From: Chryseobacterium sp. SORGH_AS_0447
GTDB taxonomy: Bacteria; Bacteroidota; Bacteroidia; Flavobacteriales; Weeksellaceae
Length of the DNA stretch: 64,000 bases
Direction of reading: 5' to 3'
NCBI RefSeq assembly: GCF_030818695.1
Contig: NZ_JAUTAR010000001.1
Span: forward strand, 1,668,501 to 1,732,500
How positions within the stretch are numbered: position 1 is the stretch's first letter; each line of letters starts with the position of its first letter. Below the pieces are notes generated by a model that saw nothing but the letters and a program-made list of their open reading frames with translations, did not search any database and was not told where the DNA came from. Shown here piece after piece: positions 1 to 8,182 of this stretch. The position numbers and the translations under genes were made by a program.

Positions 1-32
1 GCTATGTTTTTCATTTAGGGATTTTTTTAATG

Positions 33-794
33 TTAATTAATTGGCTTCGTAAATTTCTGTCGTACCGCTTCATACAAAATCGCTCCGCAGGCTACAGAAA
101 CATTTAAAGACTGTGTTTTTCCTTCAATCGGTAATTTTATTTTTTCGTCGGCGTGATGCAGCACTTCTTTGGAAATTCCGGTTTCTTCATTACCCATTAC
201 AATAGCGGAAGGCTCGGTAAAATCAACGTCATAAATCAATTTTTCCGCTTTTTCGCTGGCGGCATATACGGAAATTCCGCTTTGCTGAAGAAAATCCACT
301 ACGTGCGCCAGGTTGGGTGCTTTACAGATCTTCACATTATACAGTGCTCCCGCAGAAGTTTTAATGGCGTCTGAATTGATGGGTGCTGCTCCTTTTTCAG
401 GAATAATCACCGCGTCCACTCCCACACATTCCGCGGTTCTGCAGATCGCTCCGAAGTTTCTGACGTCGGTAAGGCGGTCTAAAATTAATAAAAACGGCGT
501 TTTTCCTTCTTCAAAAAGCTGAGGCACAATATCCTCTACTTTGTGAAACGGCACATCCGAAATAAACGCCACCACTCCCTGGTGGTTCTTCCTTGTAAAA
601 CGGTTGAGTTTTTCAACCGGGACGTAATTGGGACGGATTTTATTTTTAGCTAAAATAGCCTTAAGTTCAGCATAAATCGGTCCCTGCAGCGCATTCTGCA
701 CAAAGACCTTGTCAATTGTTTTTCCCGCTTCAATAGCTTCAATTACGGGACGTAATCCAAAGATGAAATCGTCCTTTTTATCGTTGTTGTTCAT
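33..794 (-). CDS. rlmB: 23S rRNA (guanosine-2'-O-)-methyltransferase RlmB
   Basis: A SpoU/TrmH-family (SPOUT, trefoil-knot) methyltransferase that methylates the 2'-O of a conserved 23S rRNA guanosine (G2251 in E. coli) with S-adenosylmethionine in the cytoplasm. At 253 residues it has the usual length. An N-terminal substrate-binding domain (about 10-85) precedes the catalytic domain with all three SPOUT motifs: LDRLTDVRNFGAICRTA (105-121), GNEETGIS (201-208) and LPIEGKTQSLNVSVA (221-235). It is read leftward, apparently alone, 16 bp beyond an unrelated small orphan. Specificity for RlmB rather than another TrmH paralogue follows from length and the N-terminal domain. Confidence 0.93.
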   Translation of the reverse strand: MNNNDKKDDFIFGLRPVIEAIEAGKTIDKVFVQNALQGPIYAELKAILAKNKIRPNYVPVEKLNRFTRKNHQGVVAFISDVPFHKVEDIVPQLFEEGKTPFLLILDRLTDVRNFGAICRTAECVGVDAVIIPEKGAAPINSDAIKTSAGALYNVKICKAPNLAHVVDFLQQSGISVYAASEKAEKLIYDVDFTEPSAIVMGNEETGISKEVLHHADEKIKLPIEGKTQSLNVSVACGAILYEAVRQKFTKPIN

Positions 795-810
795 TTACTT
801 AAATTAATGT

Positions 811-1131
811 TTATGAGGCAAAATAATATCCAGAAAGAAGGTTTTCTTCAATTTCTATTGCTTGTCCTCGAAATATAGCTATATCCTCATTATTTCGGAA
901 CCACACTAAATCGAAAACTCTTCTATTACTATCTGAAATTCTAATATTTAAATTTACAATTTCTGAAGTGTTACCTTCTCTCCAAGTTGATAAATAACTA
1001 TTATCGAATCTATTTTCGTTATTAATTGTATCAGCACTTTCTGTACGTATAGATGTATCGGCATCATTAAAAAATTCGCCTACTAGATTTCCATTGTTGG
1101 TCAATCGAAAATAAAAAAAGCCTCTTGTCAT
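811..1131 (-). CDS. hypothetical protein
   Basis: A 106-residue protein I do not recognise. It has no signal peptide or membrane segment and is rich in Asn, Asp, Glu and Arg. The N-terminal half (FYFRLTNNGNLVGEFFND) looks like an antiparallel beta-sheet protein. Codon use is more AT-rich than the flanking rlmB and DinB genes, which suggests an accessory or recently acquired gene. It sits 16 bp before rlmB on the same strand. The start at 1131 is the only in-frame ATG giving this length. Immunity-type or stress orphans are possible, but nothing here proves a function. Confidence 0.6.
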   Translation of the reverse strand: MTRGFFYFRLTNNGNLVGEFFNDADTSIRTESADTINNENRFDNSYLSTWREGNTSEIVNLNIRISDSNRRVFDLVWFRNNEDIAIFRGQAIEIEENLLSGYYFAS

Positions 1132-1242
1132 TTTGATATTTTAAATAGTGAATGGTCAGTGGTCAACTTTACTTCGTAAGTCAATTGTATATTTTTAAAA
1201 TTCACGTTTGACTATTGACTTGCAAAGCAAAATTCACTTGAA

Positions 1243-1716
1243 CTATCTTCCTTTTTCTCCTAAAATTGCTCTTTTCTGTGCCAGCGCATATCCGTAGTGC
1301 AGGCTTTCGTGCATATTGTTAAAAATAATTGCATCCTGAATGCTTTTCAGATCCATCCCAAAGCTGGTGGTGTATGGTGTATAATCGGAAAACAAATCGC
1401 TGTCATAATCTTTCATCAGGATCTTTGATGTCTCCGTCAACAGGAATTCCAGGTCTTCCACTTCGGATTTCTGAACGTCAAGATTCGGCAGGGTACCTTT
1501 CTTGTAGGTTTCGATCCAGTATTTATCAATTCTGAAAGGATTTCCGCTCAGGTAATAATGCAGAAGCTGCTGGGTAGCAACGGTGTGGGCAATGTTCCAG
1601 TATAAGTTATTGTTGAAACCGTCCGGAATCAGCAAAAGGTCTTCATGTGAAGTATTCTGTAAAATATCGAGAAGATTCTTTCGGACCTGCCGGTGCGCTT
1701 GAAAATGATAATTCAT
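1243..1716 (-). CDS. DinB family protein
   Basis: A 157-residue DinB/YfiT-type four-helix-bundle protein. Members bind a divalent metal through three His residues and include bacillithiol- or mycothiol-dependent transferases as well as many of unknown function. The metal-ligand candidates are His44 in NIAHTV and His136/His140 in MHESLHYGYA, the usual spacing between helix 2 and helix 4. The length fits DinB_2 proteins. It appears to be a single-gene unit read leftward with about 250 bp of non-coding DNA upstream. Cytoplasmic; substrate unknown. Confidence 0.85.
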   Translation of the reverse strand: MNYHFQAHRQVRKNLLDILQNTSHEDLLLIPDGFNNNLYWNIAHTVATQQLLHYYLSGNPFRIDKYWIETYKKGTLPNLDVQKSEVEDLEFLLTETSKILMKDYDSDLFSDYTPYTTSFGMDLKSIQDAIIFNNMHESLHYGYALAQKRAILGEKGR

Positions 1717-1968
1717 TTTGCAAATTTTTTAATCACCAAAAATAGTTTAATAAACTGGAAATGACAATTTTTGAAAGGTGCATTGAAGTGAAATTTATAT
1801 ATTTTTATGAAAAATGGCAATCATCCTGTTAAATTACATGGTTTCATTCTATTTTCAATCCTGCATTGATGTCGGAACATTTAACAAACTTTAACTCAAA
1901 GATGGCATTTTTTGTGTTGATTAATGCAAGTATTTATTAGAAATTTACCAATTATTTTAAATAAGACT

Positions 1969-2973
1969 ATGTCAGATACATATCAGGCGGATGATATTCG
2001 TCAGCTAACGGAACAGGTAAAGGAGGCCAACTTCTATTTTTCCCGTCTTCGCGAGGAAATCAACAAAGTAATTATCGGTCAGGAATATATGATCGACCGT
2101 CTTTTGATAGGACTTTTAGGGAATGGTCACGTTCTTTTAGAGGGGGTTCCCGGATTGGCAAAAACTTTGGCGATCAAGACCCTGGCGGAAGCGGTTCATG
2201 GTGAGTTCTCTAGAATCCAGTTTACGCCAGATCTGCTTCCTGCAGATGTGGTAGGAACCATGATCTATAATGTGAAAGACAATGATTTTTCTATTAAAAG
2301 AGGTCCTGTGTTTGCGAATTTCGTATTGGCGGATGAGATCAACCGGGCACCGGCCAAAGTACAGTCGGCCCTGCTGGAAGTGATGCAGGAAAAACAGGTA
2401 ACAATTGGGGACGAAACGATGAAGCTTCCGAAGCCTTTTCTCGTATTGGCTACCCAGAACCCGATCGATCAGGAAGGAACTTATCTTCTGCCGGAAGCGC
2501 AAAGTGACCGTTTCATGCTGAAATGCACCATCGATTATCCAAAATTTGAAGATGAAAGAATGGTGATGCGGATGGTTTCCACTTCTCACCAGCCGACAGT
2601 AAAACCTGTAATCTCACTCGAACATATTGTAGCTGCGAAAGAACTGATCAATCAGATTTATCTTGACGAAAAAATTGAAAAATATATTCTCGATATGGTG
2701 TTTGCTACCCGTTTTCCTGAAAATTACGGATTGGCTGAACTGAAAAACTATATCGGTTTCGGCGCTTCACCGAGAGCATCTATTAACCTGGCAATTGCTT
2801 CCAGGGCTTATGCGTTCCTGAGAGGAAGAGCATTTGTGATCCCTGAAGATGTGAAAGCATTGGCAAAAGACGTATTGAGACACAGGATCGGTTTAACGTT
2901 CGAAGCAGAGGCAGAAGAAATTTCATCAGAAGAAATCATCAACAGAATTTTAGCGAAAATTCAGGCTCCGTAA
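1969..2973 (+). CDS. MoxR-type AAA+ ATPase (Bat operon)
   Basis: A MoxR AAA+ ATPase of 334 residues, thought to act as a chaperone for the VWA-domain proteins encoded downstream. Walker A is GVPGLAKT (59-66) and Walker B with sensor context is LADEINRAP (120-128). The chosen start at 1969 gives MSDTYQ. An upstream in-frame ATG at 1924 would add 15 hydrophobic residues atypical of the family. The stop overlaps the next ATG by one base (TAATG), so translation is probably coupled. It opens the Bat (Bacteroides aerotolerance) locus, which supports stress resistance in Bacteroidota. Confidence 0.92.
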   Translation: MSDTYQADDIRQLTEQVKEANFYFSRLREEINKVIIGQEYMIDRLLIGLLGNGHVLLEGVPGLAKTLAIKTLAEAVHGEFSRIQFTPDLLPADVVGTMIYNVKDNDFSIKRGPVFANFVLADEINRAPAKVQSALLEVMQEKQVTIGDETMKLPKPFLVLATQNPIDQEGTYLLPEAQSDRFMLKCTIDYPKFEDERMVMRMVSTSHQPTVKPVISLEHIVAAKELINQIYLDEKIEKYILDMVFATRFPENYGLAELKNYIGFGASPRASINLAIASRAYAFLRGRAFVIPEDVKALAKDVLRHRIGLTFEAEAEEISSEEIINRILAKIQAP

Positions 2974-3431
2974 TGGATGACGTGACGATAAGAAAAGCTG
3001 TCCGGGAAGATTGTGCGCCAATGCTGGCGCTGATCAAGGAACTGGCGGAATATGAAAAGGCATTGCATGAGGTTACTTTAACGCTGGAACAGTTTTCTGA
3101 AGACGGATTCGGAAATAATCCTGTTTGGGGAGCTTTTGTAGCAGAAACCGACGGAAAGATTCTTGGAATTTCTTTGTATTATGACCGGTATTCTACCTGG
3201 AAGGGAAGGAGGCTGTATCTGGAAGATCTGGTAGTAACTGAAAAGATGAGAGGTAAACAGATTGGCAAGAAACTATTTGAAGCAACAATGGATTATGGAA
3301 AATCAAATAACTACAGTGGCATGGTTTTCCAGGTACTGAACTGGAACGAGCCGGCCATTAGTTTCTATAAAAAATACAGTCCGAAATTTGATGAGGAGTG
3401 GCTTAATGTTTCGATCGAATTCAAAGTTTAA
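2973..3431 (+). CDS. GNAT family N-acetyltransferase
   Basis: A 152-residue GNAT acetyltransferase that transfers acetyl from acetyl-CoA to an unknown amine. The acetyl-CoA pyrophosphate loop is RGKQIGKK (93-100) after the beta-4 strand LYLEDLVV. The C-terminal FQVLNWNEPAISFYKKY matches the spermidine/diamine acetyltransferase (SAT-like) subgroup. It starts inside the moxR stop codon, so the two are co-transcribed. It splits the usually adjacent moxR and DUF58 genes, which are separated by 566 bp here. Whether it has a role in the Bat system is unknown. Confidence 0.88.
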   Translation: MDDVTIRKAVREDCAPMLALIKELAEYEKALHEVTLTLEQFSEDGFGNNPVWGAFVAETDGKILGISLYYDRYSTWKGRRLYLEDLVVTEKMRGKQIGKKLFEATMDYGKSNNYSGMVFQVLNWNEPAISFYKKYSPKFDEEWLNVSIEFKV

Positions 3432-3539
3432 AGTGCAAGGTTTAAAATTCTTATTACCTATATTAAAGATTTTTAAAATTTAATATCCGAACTAAAAACA
3501 TTTAACCCTAAACATTAAATCTTAAATGAATTAAGTGCT

Positions 3540-4403
3540 ATGCAGATAAAAGATATTGTAAAAAAAGTAAAGCAGATTGAAATCCGTACCCGAAAAAAGA
3601 CGGAAGCTACTTTGATGGGGCAATATCACAGTGCTTTTAAAGGCCAGGGAATGACGTTTTCAGAAGTGCGTCCGTACCAGTTCGGAGATGAGATCCGTAG
3701 GATCGACTGGAACAAAACGGCCCGTTTCCGCGAGCCTTTCGTGAAAGTGATGGAAGAGGAAAGGGAACTGACCATGATGCTGCTCGTCGATATTTCGGCG
3801 TCTATGGATTATGGGACCAAAACCCAGCTGAAAAGGGAATATGTTGCAGAAATTGCTGCAAGTCTCGGCTTTTCGGCAGCAGGAAATAACGATAAAGTAG
3901 GCTTGATTTTATTTGCCGACAAAGTATATAAAGTGATTCCTCCGCAAAAAGGAAGAAAGCATATTCTCTCGATTATCAGTATGATCCTGACGGCCGATTA
4001 TGTGCCGGCTGTTTCAAAGATCGATAAAGCCATGGAATATATGATGGGCATTTTTAAAAGAAAATCACTCGTTTTCCTGTTTTCGGATTTTGAGGATGAA
4101 TATGATTCCAAAATGCTGCGGGTCGCTTCTAAGAAACATCAGTTGCTTGGGATGAGGATTTACGACGAAAAAGACAATGAAATTCCTGACGTAGGATATA
4201 CGCTGTTATATGATGCCGAAACCGGAAAACAGGTTTGGGCAAATACGTCCAGTGCAAGGTGGAGATATACCTTTGCGGAAGCCAAGAAGCAGAAGCTGAG
4301 AACGCTGGAAGAAGATTTTGCCAATAGTTCCGCAAGCTTTATGAATGTAAATACGGGAGCGGACTATTCTAAATTGCTGTATAATTATTTTCAGAAAAAA
4401 TAA
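3540..4403 (+). CDS. DUF58 domain protein (Bat operon)
   Basis: A 287-residue DUF58 protein, the constant companion of MoxR ATPases. The DUF58 signature is GDEIRRIDWNKTAR (49-62), followed by a von Willebrand A-like fold whose metal-site motif is DISAS (84-88). No signal peptide or membrane segment is visible, so it is presumably cytoplasmic and contacts the membrane-bound Bat proteins. About 110 bp of AT-rich DNA separates it from the GNAT gene, while 37 bp leads to the next gene. Biochemical function is undetermined for the family. Confidence 0.9.
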   Translation: MQIKDIVKKVKQIEIRTRKKTEATLMGQYHSAFKGQGMTFSEVRPYQFGDEIRRIDWNKTARFREPFVKVMEEERELTMMLLVDISASMDYGTKTQLKREYVAEIAASLGFSAAGNNDKVGLILFADKVYKVIPPQKGRKHILSIISMILTADYVPAVSKIDKAMEYMMGIFKRKSLVFLFSDFEDEYDSKMLRVASKKHQLLGMRIYDEKDNEIPDVGYTLLYDAETGKQVWANTSSARWRYTFAEAKKQKLRTLEEDFANSSASFMNVNTGADYSKLLYNYFQKK

Positions 4404-4440
4404 AACAAACGGAAGTGGGCAAAGCTCATTTTAAAATGTA

Positions 4441-5343
4441 TTGAAATTGAAAAAATTAGTATTACTATTTTGTTTTTTAATCTGTGCAAGTGCTTTTTCA
4501 CAGATACTTTCTTCAAGCGTGGAGAAGAAGACCATTGCTTTGGGAGAGGTAAACCATCTTGTGGTGACCATCAATAATATTCATAACGAAAAGGTTTCTG
4601 CAGCTCCTGAAAATGAATTGCTGCCTTTTCATTTCGAGGAAATCAAAGACAGCATCGCACAGACGCAGGATGTTTATTACCGAAGGATTGAATTTACTGT
4701 TTTTGATGAAGGGAAATTCACCATTCCCGAACTGGAATTTAAGGTAGGAGGAAAAGTGTTAAAAACCATTCCTTACGAAATAGATGTCATCAATACGGCT
4801 CAGAAAACGGACCAGATCAACGACATTATGAACAATAAAAATGTAAAGCTTGAGGTTACCGATTACTGGGAACTGTATAAGTTTTATATCCTGGCTGCCA
4901 TCGCGCTGATCTGTCTGATTATTGCCGTCATTATGTTCATAAGATACGGACGGAAGAAAAAAAGTTCACCAGTGGTAACCACAAACCAGACCTTAAAAGA
5001 GCTGGATTCCCTGAAAAAGAAAAAATATGTAGAGACCGGAAACTACCGCTCATTTTATGTGGAGCTGATCGACATTTCAAGAAAATTTCTCGCAACCCAA
5101 TACCGTCTGCCGGCAGATGTTCTGCTTACCGATGACCTTATCGATCTGATGAAGAAGAACAATACCATTTCCCAGGAAAATGAACGCGTGGTGGAAGAGG
5201 TTTTCGTGAGAGGTGATCTTGTGAAATTTGCAAAAACATTCCCGGACAAACAGACGATGGAAAAAGACCTGGCGGATATTACCGCATTTGTAAAACGGTC
5301 ATCAAAGGATTTAGAATTCGAAAACCTGAGAAAAGATGCTTAA
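4441..5343 (+). CDS. Bat-operon membrane protein (BatD-like N-terminal, single TM)
   Basis: A 300-residue protein with a signal peptide (residues 1-20, ending ASAFSQ), a beta-rich periplasmic domain (about 22-140), one membrane segment (148-167) and a cytoplasmic alpha-helical tail (about 175-295). This is the protein found between DUF58 and BatA in Flavobacteriia. The start is TTG at 4441: the only nearby ATG (4436) is out of frame and stops at once. Its end overlaps the BatA start by 8 bp. It probably belongs to the Bat membrane complex; no enzymatic motif is visible. Confidence 0.8.
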   Translation: MKLKKLVLLFCFLICASAFSQILSSSVEKKTIALGEVNHLVVTINNIHNEKVSAAPENELLPFHFEEIKDSIAQTQDVYYRRIEFTVFDEGKFTIPELEFKVGGKVLKTIPYEIDVINTAQKTDQINDIMNNKNVKLEVTDYWELYKFYILAAIALICLIIAVIMFIRYGRKKKSSPVVTTNQTLKELDSLKKKKYVETGNYRSFYVELIDISRKFLATQYRLPADVLLTDDLIDLMKKNNTISQENERVVEEVFVRGDLVKFAKTFPDKQTMEKDLADITAFVKRSSKDLEFENLRKDA

Positions 5344-6328
5344 TTTTGAATTTTACAGTCCGTGGTTTTTACTGCTTTTTGTCCTGTTCATCCCGCTTTT
5401 ATTCATGGATCTCAGTAAGCAGAAAAGAAAAGGCATCAAGGTTCCCACTGTTAAAAATATGGGCGACAGCGGCGGCATTCATATCGTCATGTTTTTCCTG
5501 AGAATTTCAAAATACCTGATTCTTTCAGCACTGATCATTGCAATGGCGAGGCCAAGGACGTTCACAGTTTCTCAGGACAGGGATGATACCAAAGGAATTG
5601 ATATTATGCTTTCCGTAGACGTGTCCTTGAGTATGCTGGCAAAGGATCTTACCCCGGACCGTTTGACTGCTTTAAAAGATATCGCTATTAAATTCGTTAA
5701 TAAAAGACCGAATGATAGAATTGGTTTAGTGGCTTACTCAGGAGAAGCTTTTACAAAAGTACCGGTAACCTCCGATCATCAGGTGGTTGTAGATGAATTG
5801 AACAGTCTGAACCCGCTGGAATTGCAGCCAGGAACCGCTATCGGCGAAGGTCTTTCCGTAGCTGTAAACCATTTGAAAAACAGCAAAGCGAAAAGTAAGA
5901 TCATCATCCTGATGACGGATGGGGTAAATACAATAGAAAATGCGATGCCTCCTGCTATTGCAGCGGAACTTGCTAAAAATAACGGAATAAAAGTCTATTC
6001 CATCGGGATCGGAACCAACGGATATGCGCTGATGCCTACGCAGCAGGATATTTTTGGGGATCTGGTCTTCACGGAAGCAGAAGTGAAAATCGATGAACCG
6101 GTTTTAAAGGAAGTGGCCCAGATGACCGGCGGAAAATATTTCCGGGCAACTTCCAACAGCAGTCTGGAGGAAGTCTATGATGAGATCAACCAGCTGGAGA
6201 AATCCGATGTGAAGGTAGCCAAACTGTTTAATTATCAGGAATATTTTAAGATTTTCCTTTGGATTGCATTAGGCCTGCTTTTCCTGGATGCTTTGATGAG
6301 ATGGGTGTTTTATAAAATTTTAAGCTAA
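5336..6328 (+). CDS. batA: BatA, VWA domain membrane protein
   Basis: A 330-residue membrane protein with segments at about 10-25, 58-73 and near the C-terminus (305-322) flanking a cytoplasmic von Willebrand factor A domain. The MIDAS metal site begins with DVSLS (95-99), and MTDGVN later in the domain supplies the second Asp. BatA and BatB are paired VWA proteins believed to form a membrane complex with BatC. The stop overlaps the batB ATG by one base (TAATG). Confidence 0.9.
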   Translation: MLNFEFYSPWFLLLFVLFIPLLFMDLSKQKRKGIKVPTVKNMGDSGGIHIVMFFLRISKYLILSALIIAMARPRTFTVSQDRDDTKGIDIMLSVDVSLSMLAKDLTPDRLTALKDIAIKFVNKRPNDRIGLVAYSGEAFTKVPVTSDHQVVVDELNSLNPLELQPGTAIGEGLSVAVNHLKNSKAKSKIIILMTDGVNTIENAMPPAIAAELAKNNGIKVYSIGIGTNGYALMPTQQDIFGDLVFTEAEVKIDEPVLKEVAQMTGGKYFRATSNSSLEEVYDEINQLEKSDVKVAKLFNYQEYFKIFLWIALGLLFLDALMRWVFYKILS

Positions 6329-7335
6329 TGGATTGGTATTTAGGTAATTATTGGTATTTATTGTTACTGCTGCTGTTGCCGTTTTTAGCTGCCTTTCTGA
6401 TCCGTTATCTGAAATGGAAAAAAAAGAAGAGAGCCCTCTTTGCAGACAGTCAGTTTCATGAGCATTTGTTTGAAAAAAAATCAGGTTTTACAAAGTTTTT
6501 CCCGGCTCTGTATTTACTGGCAATCCTGTTCCTGATTTTTTCGATCATTGATCTACTCAGCGGTTCGGAAGAGATTAAAACCAACCAGAAGCTGAATAAC
6601 GTTATTTTCATGATGGATGTTTCCAATTCGATGAATGCGGAAGATATAAATCCAAGCCGCCTCACGGAAGCGAAGAACCTGATGCTTCAGACCATGCAGA
6701 AAATGAAAAATGATAAAGTCGGAATTGTGATTTTTGCGGGACAGGCAACTTCCATTATGCCACTGACCACTGATTACGGTTCAGCAGAAACCTACATTGG
6801 CGGAATTGAAACCAATTCGATGCAAATTCAGGGAACTGATTTTTTAAATGCGATGAAAATAGCCGTCGAGAAATTTAAAAATGTAAGCAAAGACGGAAGA
6901 AAGGTCGTCCTGCTAAGCGACGGTGAAGATAATGAAGGAAATGATGAAGCAGCGATACGGTTAGCTAAAAAAGAGGGAATCATGATCACCTCGGTCGGAA
7001 TCGGTACAGATGAAGGAGCTCCGGTACCGGAGTATGTTTTCGGTCAGCTGATGGGATATAAAAGCGATATGAACGGGCAGACTGTTATTTCCAAAAGGCA
7101 GACGGAGGCCCTTAGAAAAATGGCGGAGGCGACTGGCGGAACTTATATCGACGGAAATAACATCAACGAAGCACCGGACCGTATTCTGGATGCCCTGAAA
7201 AAGAAATCGGGATCTTCGGAAACTATGGTGAAATCGCAGAATGCCAATCATTATTACCAGTATTTTCTGGCAGTTTCCCTGTTTTTCTTCTTTTTGATTT
7301 ATATTTTTAATCCTAAAAGGGATTTTAATCTTTAA
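6328..7335 (+). CDS. batB: BatB, VWA domain membrane protein
   Basis: A 335-residue paralogue of BatA with the same topology: two N-terminal membrane segments (about 8-25 and 60-76), a VWA domain with MIDAS motif DVSNS (97-101) and LLSDGEDNEG for the second metal loop, and a C-terminal membrane anchor (about 308-327) ending in Lys/Arg. It is coupled to batA through a 1-bp overlap. The 100 bp before batC holds a promoter-like element, so batC and batD may also be transcribed separately. Confidence 0.9.
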   Translation: MDWYLGNYWYLLLLLLLPFLAAFLIRYLKWKKKKRALFADSQFHEHLFEKKSGFTKFFPALYLLAILFLIFSIIDLLSGSEEIKTNQKLNNVIFMMDVSNSMNAEDINPSRLTEAKNLMLQTMQKMKNDKVGIVIFAGQATSIMPLTTDYGSAETYIGGIETNSMQIQGTDFLNAMKIAVEKFKNVSKDGRKVVLLSDGEDNEGNDEAAIRLAKKEGIMITSVGIGTDEGAPVPEYVFGQLMGYKSDMNGQTVISKRQTEALRKMAEATGGTYIDGNNINEAPDRILDALKKKSGSSETMVKSQNANHYYQYFLAVSLFFFFLIYIFNPKRDFNL

Positions 7336-7421
7336 TCTGAAAGTTTTAGAGTCTCTGTTTGAGTAAATTACTTTAACCTAGTTTTAACAAATAAAACGCT
7401 GTTTATTAACATATAAAGGAA

Positions 7422-7429
7422 TAATTTTG
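7422..7429 (+). promoter_or_regulatory. -7 promoter element upstream of batC
   Basis: TAATTTTG matches the Bacteroidota -7 consensus TAnnTTTG exactly. Transcription would begin about seven bases later, essentially at the ATG at 7436, giving an almost leaderless batC message. No clear TTG -33 box was found at the usual spacing. Confidence 0.4.
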
Positions 7430-7435
7430 TACTTG

Positions 7436-8182
7436 ATGAATACTAAAATCTTTTTTTTGTCGTTTATTACTGCTTTCCTGTGTTCAGGCTTCCTGTTTGG
7501 CCAGGAAAAATACCGCACGCTGGTATATGAAGGGAATGAAAAATTTAACGGCAAAGATTATGACGGTGCTTCGGTAAAGTATCTGGAAGCGATCCGGAAA
7601 AACAGCAAAGATTTTACAGGGCACTACAATTTAGGAAACGCATTATATAAAAGCAAAAAATACGCAGAGGCAAAAGCGGAATTTGAGACAGCGCAGAAGC
7701 TGGCGCAGACCCTTCCGGATAAAGCGGCTGCTCTTCATAATCTAGGGAATACGTACATGCAGATGAAGCAGCCGGAAAAGGCAGCGGAAACTTACAGGCT
7801 ATCCCTGAAGCAAAACCCATACAGCGAAGCAACAAGAAAAAATTACGAAATTGCGAAACTGAAAGAAAAGGAAAACCAGCAAAAGCAACAGCAGAAGAAT
7901 AACTCCGGTAAAGGAGGTGGCGGTGGTAAAGACCAGCAACAAAATGATGATCAGAAAGGAGGCCCTAAAGACCAGAAGCAGGATCAGGGGCAGGGCCAGC
8001 AGAATCAGGGAAAAGGGCAGGGAAATGACCCTAACAAGAACCAGAATAATGAAGGGAAGATTCCCAAAGGCCTCGAAAATCAGATACTCAATAAAGTAAG
8101 CGATAAAGAAAAAGAAACCGCCAGAAGAATTTTAAATAAAAATTCTTATTCGATGCCCGAGAGCAACGAGAAAGATTGGTGA
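7436..8182 (+). CDS. batC: BatC, TPR protein
   Basis: A tetratricopeptide protein of 248 residues. It starts with a signal peptide (MNTKIFFLSF to FLFGQ), then at least three TPRs (about 25-135) and a long low-complexity tail rich in Gln, Lys, Gly and Asn (about 145-215), typical of BatC. An in-frame TTG at 7427 would add three residues, but the ATG at 7436 fits the signal peptide better. It is periplasmic by prediction and is thought to scaffold BatA/BatB. Its TGA overlaps the batD ATG (TGATG). Confidence 0.85.
   Translation: MNTKIFFLSFITAFLCSGFLFGQEKYRTLVYEGNEKFNGKDYDGASVKYLEAIRKNSKDFTGHYNLGNALYKSKKYAEAKAEFETAQKLAQTLPDKAAALHNLGNTYMQMKQPEKAAETYRLSLKQNPYSEATRKNYEIAKLKEKENQQKQQQKNNSGKGGGGGKDQQQNDDQKGGPKDQKQDQGQGQQNQGKGQGNDPNKNQNNEGKIPKGLENQILNKVSDKEKETARRILNKNSYSMPESNEKDW

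Noticed and set aside
1..14. Start of a possible leftward gene (ATG at 14 reading MKNI)
   Set aside because: Only four codons are inside the window; nothing supports it beyond an ATG.
1132..1242. Short inverted segments around GGTCAGTGGTCAA between the orphan and DinB genes
   Set aside because: No stem with a T tract or conserved RNA pattern; low-complexity intergenic sequence.
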